From NCBI GenBank assembly GCA_023406715.1, contig JAEXVC010000215.1, positions 1-11,459 of the forward strand: a stretch of 11,459 nt of DNA, given 5' to 3'. Positions 6,067 to 11,459 of this stretch are shown piece by piece. The stretch's first letter is position 1, and every line of letters begins with the position of its first letter. A program made the translations under genes and the position numbers. Origin of the DNA: Bacteroidota bacterium (GTDB lineage: Bacteria; Bacteroidota; Bacteroidia; Bacteroidales; Tenuifilaceae). The notes under the pieces are model-generated. The model had not been told where the DNA came from. It was given only the letters and a program-made list of their open reading frames with translations, and ran no database searches.

Positions 6067-8541
6067 CTATAAGTTTAATGTTATTCCTATCATTGTGAAG
6101 AATCGAGGCTGTGGAAGTTTAGAATTAAACCAACCTTGACTACCATTCCAGCCAAGACCGTTGGAATCCCAAGCTCCAGGCGACTCCCCCGAATTGGCTT
6201 CGCGAATACCAGGATGAAAGTAAACCGTATTGGTTAAATTAATAAACTTAACTTCGATGTTAAGCCCTTTATAAATCAAATCTCTCACCTGAATATTACC
6301 ATCAATGGTCAAGTATGACGGAATTGTTCGGATTGGATTTGTTACAACAGTCTCACGTTCGCCAATAAATCGACCTCGCAAATTAATGGTCAAATGCTTT
6401 CCTATGTCTGCGGTTGTTCCAAAGTACAATTTACTGTGTGCCAAATCGCCAATAATTCCAGTTCCTGTAAGATTTCCATCAACATCAAACCGCTTTTCCT
6501 TCTCCGAAAGAATTGCCGAGTAATAAATCCAAGCATTTAAATTTTTAATGAATGATTGGGATATCTGCGTTCTCAAGTGCAAATCGAGTCCTGTAATTAC
6601 ACGCTCTCCAAGGTTGCTCGCCGATTGGTTATCGCCAACTATAGTATTGGTAATAATAACGCCATAGGCACTAACCAACGCGCTTATTTTTCCTTTTGTA
6701 TAAACGGCAGATGCCTCAATGGTGCTCGAACGCTCAGGCTTTAAATTCTCATTACTACCGGAACCGCTCCATCCGCCATAAAGATTTCGCATTGTAGGTT
6801 CTTGGTATGCTTGCCCGTAAAGTAATTTTGCGGTTAAACTCTTAAAACTCCCAACATACCCCATACGTAAGGTTGTAGAACCGCCATACTGTGAATTGTA
6901 GTCGTACCGGGCACCAATATTTAGTGCATTACTACTGTTAAGCCTTAAGCGGCCTTGAAAATAAGCCGCCTCATCAATAATAAAAACCCTGTTATTATAC
7001 CTATCAACATTTTGGGTTATTTGAGGATAAAGCAACGATGCATTGGTAAGAACACTGGGTGCAACATAATCGGAATAAACCGCATTATAATTACGTTCTA
7101 GGTTTTTATTTTCGTACTTAAGTCCAATATTAAATGAAACAATATCGCTTAAGGAAACATCAAAATCCTGAAAAACAGAAACACTCCGATTATAGGTAGA
7201 CCACGATGAAAAATCAATACCTCGCACTGATTCACCAGCACCAACAACAACCCCAGCAATTGTTGAATCGACTGAACTATTATTGGTAGTGTTATACGCC
7301 TCTATAAATAATCCATCGTTGGTTATATCGCTTTTACGGAATCTAACCAATGTTCGTGAACTAATTTTTGATGTTAGCTGCTTAGAATACCTTGAGTATA
7401 TACTAAACTCAGTTTGTGGCCAACGGTTCACAGTTTGAACCCTATCGGCAGGATAAACTGTTCCATAACCCGTACTTAAATTGTAAAAACTGGCACCCAG
7501 TTCCAAATCGTCCATATACAAACGAAAATCTAATGCTCGGTTTCGTTCAGGAGAAGAAAATAGGCCTCCAAGGTTCTTATTGTTTACCACATCGCCCCAA
7601 AGAGCAGGATTGGAGTAATGTTCATCTCTAGTCCAGTAAAAATCATTCGGATTAATAAATTCTTTTACATCGCCATCCTCAACTCTACCCGTAACGCTAA
7701 ATCGAATATTGTTTCTTTGGTAAAAAACATTATAATCGCCAGTAAAATAATTGCTGGCACTTCGAAAACTCTGAAAACTAAGATGTGTACCATCTGTATC
7801 GGCAGTTTTCTTTGTAAGAACATTTATAACACCCATAAGTGCATTGGCTCCATAAACCGATGATGCTGGACCATAAAGAACCTCAACCCTTTCGATATTA
7901 GAAATAGGAATTGCGGCCATAATCTGGTCGGTATTAGTCCATAGTTGATTCTGTAGCATTCCATCAACCATAAGCAGATACGCCGTTCCCACCGAATTTC
8001 TAAAACCCCTCCAGTAATTTTTATAATAGGTATCGCCATAAGTTTTAACCATGTCCATTCCGGGTAAATCATCTAAAATATCGGATAACTTAATGTACCC
8101 CAAATCGAGTATCTGTTTTTGGCTTAATACAATTGTAGTTGCAGGTGCATCGTTTAATTTTTCTGAAATATTGGAGGCTGTAATAATTTCGATACTCATC
8201 AACTCCTCAAGCGACATGTTAAATATTTGATTATCCGTAGCCAAATCAACATCGATAATCAAATAGTTATTCGGGAAATCAAGGAATTCCTTGCTTACAG
8301 CAACACTTTTTGTTACACCCAAGTTTGATGTGAAAACAAGGGTATCGCCATAGGAAGAGTAAATCTGATAGGTTCCATCGTCCTTTGTTTGAGCAACAAT
8401 CGACGTGCCCTCGATACCAACCGTAACTCCTTTTAAAGCATTTTTCTGTGAATCCGAAACTTTACCTTTCACAAGAATTGTTTGCGCTTCCACAATTGCA
8501 GAGAATAGTAAAAGCAAAAAAAGCGATGTAATACGTTTCAT
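6067..8541 (-). CDS. TonB-dependent outer-membrane receptor
   Basis: This 824-aa receptor imports a scarce nutrient across the outer membrane using TonB energy. The chosen ATG at 8541 begins a clean signal peptide, MKRITSLFLLLLFSAIVEA, then Q; an in-frame TTG at 8565 would put eight extra residues before it. A carboxypeptidase-regulatory-like beta domain (about 22-100: VKGKVSDSQ, LKGVTVGIEGT, TKDDGTYQI) precedes the plug (about 115-245), with DILDDLPGM, RGFRNS, LLMVDGM, IERVEVLYGPASSVYGANALMGVINVLTKK-type signatures in consecutive short blocks. The rest is a long beta-barrel with many aromatic residues and a C-terminal strand ending RFFTMIGITLNL. No SusD-like partner is adjacent, so glycan uptake is not indicated; siderophore, metal or vitamin uptake is more likely, but the ligand cannot be read from sequence. 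Upstream dyads at 8597 and 8683 may regulate it. Confidence 0.92.
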   Translation of the reverse strand: MKRITSLFLLLLFSAIVEAQTILVKGKVSDSQKNALKGVTVGIEGTSIVAQTKDDGTYQIYSSYGDTLVFTSNLGVTKSVAVSKEFLDFPNNYLIIDVDLATDNQIFNMSLEELMSIEIITASNISEKLNDAPATTIVLSQKQILDLGYIKLSDILDDLPGMDMVKTYGDTYYKNYWRGFRNSVGTAYLLMVDGMLQNQLWTNTDQIMAAIPISNIERVEVLYGPASSVYGANALMGVINVLTKKTADTDGTHLSFQSFRSASNYFTGDYNVFYQRNNIRFSVTGRVEDGDVKEFINPNDFYWTRDEHYSNPALWGDVVNNKNLGGLFSSPERNRALDFRLYMDDLELGASFYNLSTGYGTVYPADRVQTVNRWPQTEFSIYSRYSKQLTSKISSRTLVRFRKSDITNDGLFIEAYNTTNNSSVDSTIAGVVVGAGESVRGIDFSSWSTYNRSVSVFQDFDVSLSDIVSFNIGLKYENKNLERNYNAVYSDYVAPSVLTNASLLYPQITQNVDRYNNRVFIIDEAAYFQGRLRLNSSNALNIGARYDYNSQYGGSTTLRMGYVGSFKSLTAKLLYGQAYQEPTMRNLYGGWSGSGSNENLKPERSSTIEASAVYTKGKISALVSAYGVIITNTIVGDNQSASNLGERVITGLDLHLRTQISQSFIKNLNAWIYYSAILSEKEKRFDVDGNLTGTGIIGDLAHSKLYFGTTADIGKHLTINLRGRFIGERETVVTNPIRTIPSYLTIDGNIQVRDLIYKGLNIEVKFINLTNTVYFHPGIREANSGESPGAWDSNGLGWNGSQGWFNSKLPQPRFFTMIGITLNL

Positions 8542-8596
8542 ACTCACAATTGAGTTAATGGTCAAAAGTTAAGGTGATTTGTAATGTTTTCAAAAA

Positions 8597-8613
8597 ATTA
8601 TTTGACAAATAAT
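8597..8613. promoter_or_regulatory. Perfect 8-1-8 dyad, receptor-proximal operator candidate
   Basis: ATTATTTG (8597-8604), a central A, then CAAATAAT (8606-8613) form a perfect odd-centred palindrome whose centre is 64 bases upstream of the receptor ATG. The inner 15 bases have the 7-1-7 layout known for Fur-family (Fur, PerR, Zur) boxes, but the bases do not closely match any classical consensus. The dyad is seen; operator function is inferred. Confidence 0.5.
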
Positions 8614-8682
8614 CAGGTGCAATCAACCCAACAGTAAAATTCGATAGATTAAAAAACAATAATATCGGTGTCGAAATTTTTC

Positions 8683-8695
8683 AATTTGCCAAATT
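8683..8695. promoter_or_regulatory. Perfect 6-1-6 dyad, ddl-proximal operator candidate
   Basis: AATTTG (8683-8688), a central C, then CAAATT (8690-8695) form a perfect dyad centred 38 bases before the ddl ATG. It shares the 11-base core ATTTG-N-CAAAT with the dyad at 8597-8613. A weak Bacteroidota-like -7 element, CAGTTTTG (consensus TAnnTTTG), follows at 8701-8708, which would place this dyad in the ddl promoter spacer. Confidence 0.45.
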
Positions 8696-8726
8696 TCTTG
8701 CAGTTTTGCACTACAAACCGTAAACA

Positions 8727-9713
8727 ATGGAAAGCAAACTTAATATTGCCATACTTGCAGGAGGAAACTCCTCCGAGGCAAACATATCGCTTAAAAGTGC
8801 AGCACAAATATCTGGTTGGATAGATGCCGATAAGTACAACTCTTTTACTGTTTTTATTAAAGGAACAAGGTGGGAGTTAAAGCACCCCGAACTTGGCGAG
8901 ATTGAAATTGACAAGAACGATTTTAGCGCTACTGTTAAGGGTCATAAACTAAAATTCGATTGCGCATTAATTGCAATCCACGGCACACCGGGCGAAAATG
9001 GTTTACTCCAAGGCTACCTTGAGATGATGAATATTCCTTACACCACTGGAAGTGTTATGAACTCATCGTTCACCTTTCACAAGTACTACTGCAAGGAACT
9101 GGTTCAGGAAACTGGAGTTAACCTTGCAAAAGGAATCAACCTAAAACGTGGACAGAAATTTGACACCAACAATATCATAAAAACTTTAGGACTTCCAATC
9201 TTTGTAAAACCCAACGAGAGCGGTAGCAGCTACGGTGTTAGCAAGGTAAAATTTGCCGAGGACCTTTTACCTGCCATAGAAAATGCCTTTAAGGAGGATA
9301 GAACAATAATCCTGGAGGAGTTTATAAGCGGCAGAGAATTCACCTGCGGTGTTTTTAAATCCAACGAAAAGGAGATTATAATGCCTGTAACAGAGATAAT
9401 ATCGATGAACGAGTTTTTCGATTACGAGGCAAAGTACCAGAACAAGTCCAAGGAGGTCACACCAGCCGAAATATCGGAAACGCTCACCAAAAGAATACAG
9501 GAATTCTCCTCAAAAATATACGATAGGCTCGATTGCCGCGGAATTGTACGAGTCGACTATATAGTTGATAACGACAACATCTACTTCCTCGAAATTAACA
9601 CCGTTCCAGGAATGAGCGAGGCCAGCATAATTCCTCAGCAAGTAAGGGCAATGGGTGGCAATATGCGCGATATGTTTACGCTTGTAATTGAGGATGCGGT
9701 AAGTAGAAAATAA
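8727..9713 (+). CDS. ddl: D-alanine-D-alanine ligase
   Basis: This 328-aa cytoplasmic enzyme joins two D-alanines using ATP, making the dipeptide that MurF adds to peptidoglycan precursors. ATP-grasp and Ddl signatures occur in order: IHGTPGENG (84-92), FVKPNESGSSYGVSKV (159-174) with the ATP-binding lysine and the serine-rich substrate loop, ILEEFISGREFTCGVF (195-210), YEAKY (233-237) and LEINTVPGMSEASIIPQQ (288-305) with the metal-binding Asn291. The Tyr in EAKY is the residue type linked to D-Ala-D-Ala rather than D-Ala-D-lactate synthesis, so a glycopeptide-resistance ligase is unlikely. N-terminal GGNSSEANIS replaces the common GG.S.E...S loop with normal spacing. No murein genes adjoin it; it is divergent from the receptor and convergent with ybaN. 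It has no terminator in the 13-base gap. Confidence 0.96.
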   Translation: MESKLNIAILAGGNSSEANISLKSAAQISGWIDADKYNSFTVFIKGTRWELKHPELGEIEIDKNDFSATVKGHKLKFDCALIAIHGTPGENGLLQGYLEMMNIPYTTGSVMNSSFTFHKYYCKELVQETGVNLAKGINLKRGQKFDTNNIIKTLGLPIFVKPNESGSSYGVSKVKFAEDLLPAIENAFKEDRTIILEEFISGREFTCGVFKSNEKEIIMPVTEIISMNEFFDYEAKYQNKSKEVTPAEISETLTKRIQEFSSKIYDRLDCRGIVRVDYIVDNDNIYFLEINTVPGMSEASIIPQQVRAMGGNMRDMFTLVIEDAVSRK

Positions 9714-9726
9714 TTTTTGAATACTA

Positions 9727-10122
9727 CTAAGCCAAGTTGTTCCTGTTCCTTAATGAAACAATATGCACTGTAACGCCCACAGCAATTACAATAAGCAATG
9801 CTTTAATCCACAGCGCTAGGCTTAACGTTATAACAGAGGTTAATATAGATATCCATAACAGCGCAATTGTAAACCATTTTACACGAGGCTCAATTGCCCT
9901 ATTCTCTATATAGTTATGGATATAATGTCCAAGGAATTTATTCCCAATTAGCCAATTGTAAAGCCTATTGGAACTACGAACAAAGCAGTATGCCGATAGC
10001 AGCAAAAACGGAGTTGTTGGCAGTAATGGTACAAAAATACCCAATATGCCAAAACCCAGCGAGAGTAAGCCTATAATCAAAAGAAAAGCCCTTGTAACAG
10101 GGCTTAATTTTTTTACTGCCAT
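9727..10122 (-). CDS. ybaN: YbaN/DUF454-family inner-membrane protein
   Basis: This 131-aa membrane protein belongs to the YbaN/DUF454 family, for which no biochemical function is established. The diagnostic motif GILGIFVPLLPTTPFLLLSA (25-44) is intact, followed by CFVRSSNRLYNWLIGNKFLG (46-65), close to the family's RSS.R...WL signature. Three or four hydrophobic segments are visible (11-30, 33-49, 82-103, 105-123), with a basic C-terminus. It lies 91 bases downstream of the CDGSH gene on the same strand, so it may be in the same operon, but a possible promoter of its own sits at 10127-10134. Its first codons overlap a terminator-like hairpin acting on the opposite strand. Codon usage looks like that of its neighbours. 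Confidence 0.9.
   Translation of the reverse strand: MAVKKLSPVTRAFLLIIGLLSLGFGILGIFVPLLPTTPFLLLSAYCFVRSSNRLYNWLIGNKFLGHYIHNYIENRAIEPRVKWFTIALLWISILTSVITLSLALWIKALLIVIAVGVTVHIVSLRNRNNLA
10086..10114 (+). terminator. Rightward intrinsic terminator inside the 5' end of ybaN
   Basis: AAGCCCT (10086-10092) pairs with AGGGCTT (10099-10105) around TGTAAC and is followed by AATTTTTTT (10106-10114) on the + strand. It lies within codons of ybaN, which is on the other strand. The only upstream rightward gene is ddl, whose stop is 373 bases away, so this is the first strong stop for ddl transcription. Confidence 0.6.
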
Positions 10123-10126
10123 GGGG

Positions 10127-10134
10127 CAAAACTA
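10127..10134 (-). promoter_or_regulatory. Possible -7 promoter element of ybaN
   Basis: On the - strand the bases read TAGTTTTG, a full match to the Bacteroidota -7 consensus TAnnTTTG. It ends only four bases before the ATG, which would give an almost leaderless message. No TTG -33 element is seen at the expected distance, so confidence is low. Confidence 0.22.
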
Positions 10135-10152
10135 GTAAAAATTATTTTGCTG

Positions 10153-10180
10153 TTAGAAGTTGGAAGCAGGAAGATTGAAG
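10153..10180. repeat. Degenerate 7-bp tandem repeat, four units
   Basis: The units are TTAGAAG, TTGGAAG, CAGGAAG and ATTGAAG, contiguous over 28 bases, with the shared part being the last three to five bases (RGAAG or TGAAG). GCTGTT (10149-10154) and AACAGC (10187-10192) flank the tract as a 6-bp inverted repeat. It fills much of the gap between ybaN and the CDGSH gene. Confidence 0.5.
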
Positions 10181-10213
10181 TAATAAAACAGCGGAAAAAC
10201 AAATCCACTAAAT

Positions 10214-10405
10214 TCACTTTTTATGGCTTCCGTCGCAGAATGGTTTTGTTTTGGAATTGCCACAGGCGCAGAGGTAAACATCACCTTCGCCTTCGGGGGT
10301 TAAGTCGTTACCCTGAGTATCAACAATGTAGAACTTGCCGGTAATTTTTATTGGTCCAGTCTTGGACAAATGCAGCTTTGCTGCAACCTTCTTTTGCTCA
10401 TCCAT
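10214..10405 (-). CDS. Single-domain CDGSH iron-sulfur protein
   Basis: This 63-aa protein is essentially one CDGSH (mitoNEET-type) domain. Its motif CACGNSKTKPFCDGSH (46-61) fits C-x-C-x2-S/T-x3-P-x-C-D-G-S/A/T-H exactly, giving Cys46, Cys48, Cys57 and His61 as the expected ligands of a [2Fe-2S] cluster. No membrane anchor or signal peptide is seen, so it should be cytoplasmic. The upstream half (GPIKITGKFYIVD) resembles GPVLVSGNFQLLD in the adjacent larger gene, which points to tandem duplication. It starts five bases after that gene's stop and has a clear Shine-Dalgarno sequence. The family is associated with Fe-S or redox handling, but the precise role here is unknown. Confidence 0.93.
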   Translation of the reverse strand: MDEQKKVAAKLHLSKTGPIKITGKFYIVDTQGNDLTPEGEGDVYLCACGNSKTKPFCDGSHKK

Positions 10406-10410
10406 TGAAG

Positions 10411-10893
10411 TTACTCCTTATCTCTAAATCCAACCTTAAAGTGTGTTCCATCACAAAATGGCTGCCCATTGGAACTACCACAACGGCACAATGAAACCAT
10501 CTTCATCGACTTTATCTCCTTACCCTCCGAATCTAAAAGTTGAAAGTTGCCAGATACCAGAACAGGACCATTGGGCATAACCTGAACCTTTACAGGTTCA
10601 ACACCAAAATCGGCTGCTTGCTCGCTCGTTAAATCCTTAACGGCTTTTTTGGATGTTTCGGCAGCGTTTTTTACTGGGTCGTTCCACATAAACATCAGTG
10701 CATTGGTAGGGCACTCGTTCACAATCTCAATAATCTGCCTTGTTGTACCACCTTTCATATCAACCCAGGGTCTTTTACGCGGGTTAAACACCGATAGTAA
10801 CTTGGAGTAGCATATTGATGCGTGCACGCACTCCGATGGTCGCCAAAAAACTGTAATCTCATCGCTCGAATACTTTCTATTGTCCTTTTCCAT
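10411..10893 (-). CDS. Fer4_19-CDGSH two-domain iron-sulfur protein
   Basis: This 160-aa protein carries two different Fe-S modules. Residues 11-70 are a divergent ferredoxin-like domain of the Fer4_19/YjdI type (ITVFWRPSECVHASICYSKL in part, then VFNPRKRPWVD and IVNECPTNAL), with three cysteines at 22, 28 and 61, as in E. coli YjdI as I recall it. A charged linker (71-100) leads to a CDGSH domain with CRCGSSNGQPFCDGTH (136-151), ligands Cys136, Cys138, Cys147 and His151. There is no signal peptide or membrane segment. It is the first gene of a leftward operon with the 63-aa CDGSH protein. A redox or electron-transfer role is inferred from the domains; no partner enzyme is adjacent. Confidence 0.92.
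   Translation of the reverse strand: MEKDNRKYSSDEITVFWRPSECVHASICYSKLLSVFNPRKRPWVDMKGGTTRQIIEIVNECPTNALMFMWNDPVKNAAETSKKAVKDLTSEQAADFGVEPVKVQVMPNGPVLVSGNFQLLDSEGKEIKSMKMVSLCRCGSSNGQPFCDGTHFKVGFRDKE
10414..10419 (-). promoter_or_regulatory. Shine-Dalgarno site of the small CDGSH gene
   Basis: AAGGAG on the - strand lies eight bases before the ATG at 10405. It consists of the last two sense codons (Lys-Glu) of the upstream gene, followed directly by its TAA stop. It is the one strong Shine-Dalgarno match noticed in a window where starts generally lack one, and it supports this start and reinitiation in an operon. Confidence 0.7.
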
Positions 10894-11043
10894 TGTAAAA
10901 ACGCTTGTACTTGGTTAACGCAAGTATAAAATAGTTTGTTCATTAATGCTATAAAGATATTATAAAGGGATATAAATTCAAATTATCATCTAAACACATA
11001 TCAAAATTTCAAAAAACACACTTTTTAAAACAACACCCCTGTA

Positions 11044-11119
11044 TATTTTTATATTTTTAAAATATTTTTTCATTATTTTAAAAATACGCCCCCAATATTT
11101 TTATACATATTTAAAAATA
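11044..11119. repeat. Cluster of TATTTTTA motifs in the glutamine synthetase leader
   Basis: TATTTTTA occurs at 11044-11051, 11052-11059 and 11096-11103, and as its reverse complement at 11079-11086 and 11112-11119. Within it TATTTTTAAAATA (11052-11064) and TATTTTAAAAATA (11074-11086) form a perfect 13-bp inverted repeat with a 9-base spacer. The DNA is almost pure A/T, so chance is a real alternative. Confidence 0.4.
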
Positions 11120-11122
11120 ATT

Positions 11123-11130
11123 TATTTTTG
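11123..11130 (+). promoter_or_regulatory. Probable -7 promoter element of the glutamine synthetase gene
   Basis: TATTTTTG fully matches the Bacteroidota sigma-ABfr -7 consensus TAnnTTTG and lies 21 bases before the ATG, giving a leader of about 15 bases. No good TTG is seen at the -33 position; the region there is A/T only. The TATTTTTA cluster lies immediately upstream. Confidence 0.4.
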
Positions 11131-11151
11131 CAATGAAATAAAAACTAAACT

Positions 11152-11459
11152 ATGGCTAAACAAAGATTCACCGCATTCAAAGAGGCTGTTAACAGAAACC
11201 CTCTAGAATTCAATGGAAACAAAGGCTCTAAGTATTCTGAAATATTTGGGGTTAATGTTTTTGATAGGGAGAAGATGAAACGCTACCTATCGGCCGATGC
11301 TTACGAAAGCCTAATCACTTCAATTGACGAGGGCCGACGTATCGACAGAAAAATTGCAGGCCAAGTTGCCGCTGCAATGAAAGCATGGGCAATGGAACAG
11401 GGCGCAACACACTACACCCATTGGTTCCAACCATTGAACGGAGCAACAGCCGAAAAGCA
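11152..11459 (+). CDS. glnN: Type III glutamine synthetase, N-terminal part, cut by the right edge
   Basis: The first 102 residues of a glutamine synthetase, which makes glutamine from glutamate and ammonia with ATP, are present; the reading frame runs off the window. The segment GATHYTHWFQPLNGATAEK (residues 84-102) is the hallmark of the type III (GlnN) family common in Bacteroidota, preceded by IFGVNVFDREKMKRYLS and by IDRKIAGQVAAAMKAWAME, all at the positions expected for the N-terminal domain. Family members are about 700 residues or more, so most of the protein, including the ATP-binding and catalytic part, lies outside. The ATG lacks a Shine-Dalgarno sequence and follows an A-rich leader, as for its neighbours. 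Nitrogen control via the AT-rich upstream cluster is a guess. Confidence 0.95.
   Translation, partial: MAKQRFTAFKEAVNRNPLEFNGNKGSKYSEIFGVNVFDREKMKRYLSADAYESLITSIDEGRRIDRKIAGQVAAAMKAWAMEQGATHYTHWFQPLNGATAEK

Noticed and set aside
7824..8072. Leftward 82-codon frame inside the receptor plug
   Set aside because: It overlaps the plug domain, which carries clear family motifs in the main frame; composition is typical of a shadow frame.
8542..8565. TTG at 8565 as the start of the TonB-dependent receptor
   Set aside because: It adds eight residues before a typical Lys/Arg-started signal peptide that begins at the ATG at 8541.
8727..9713. Ddl as a vancomycin-resistance D-Ala-D-lactate ligase
   Set aside because: The EAKY motif has the Tyr typical of ordinary D-Ala-D-Ala ligases, and no vanH/vanX-like genes adjoin.
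10147..10344. Rightward 65-codon open frame across the ybaN/CDGSH gap
   Set aside because: It runs antisense over the conserved CDGSH motif, includes the heptad repeat and resembles no known protein.
10755..10943. Leftward 62-codon frame overlapping the Fer4_19-CDGSH gene
   Set aside because: It is a different frame over the conserved ferredoxin-like part, with no recognisable domain.
11041..11130. AT-rich leader as a replication origin or phage attachment site
   Set aside because: No DnaA-box cluster, tRNA gene, integrase or flanking direct repeat is visible; a promoter region is the simpler reading.

Overview
The window reads as chromosomal DNA of a Bacteroidota member, probably of the Bacteroidales/Marinilabiliales type. 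The supporting signs are AT-rich intergenic DNA, almost no Shine-Dalgarno sequences, start codons preceded by A-rich stretches, a TonB-dependent receptor with an N-terminal carboxypeptidase-regulatory-like domain, and a type III glutamine synthetase. The assignment comes from gene content and style only. No rRNA, tRNA, CRISPR array, insertion sequence or prophage gene is visible, and no interval above 300 bases lacks a gene.

Region 1 (1-3514, + strand) is a high-affinity phosphate uptake operon: pstS (cut by the left edge), pstC, pstA and pstB, ending at an intrinsic terminator. pstS/pstC and pstC/pstA overlap by 4 bases (ATGA), and pstB follows pstA after 36 bases with a hairpin at the junction. 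No phoU follows. Region 2 (3730-6015, +) is one large membrane protein with an embedded spermidine-synthase-like Rossmann domain. It shares a bidirectional terminator (6027-6054) with the convergent TonB-dependent receptor gene at 6067-8541 (-).

Region 3 is a divergent pair, the receptor (-) and D-alanine-D-alanine ligase ddl (8727-9713, +). The intergenic space holds two dyads with the same core, ATTTG-N-CAAAT, centred 84 bases apart, one near each gene. This is the best candidate for undescribed regulation here. Region 4 (9727-10893, -) runs, in transcription order, from a Fer4_19-CDGSH fusion protein to a 63-aa single-CDGSH protein and then, after a gap with a degenerate 7-bp tandem repeat, a YbaN/DUF454 membrane protein. 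ddl converges on ybaN with a 13-base gap. The only rightward terminator-like hairpin lies inside the 5' end of ybaN, so ddl transcripts may run antisense through ybaN. Region 5 (11152 to the right edge, +) is the start of a type III glutamine synthetase gene behind an extremely AT-rich leader with repeated TATTTTTA motifs.

The genes are mostly core physiology: phosphate uptake, outer-membrane uptake, peptidoglycan precursor synthesis, Fe-S proteins and nitrogen assimilation. I see no clear new multi-gene system. The items most worth checking are the paired dyads, the duplicated CDGSH module, the fusion protein lacking the aminopropyltransferase catalytic motif, and the variant ligand and ATPase motifs in PstS and PstB.
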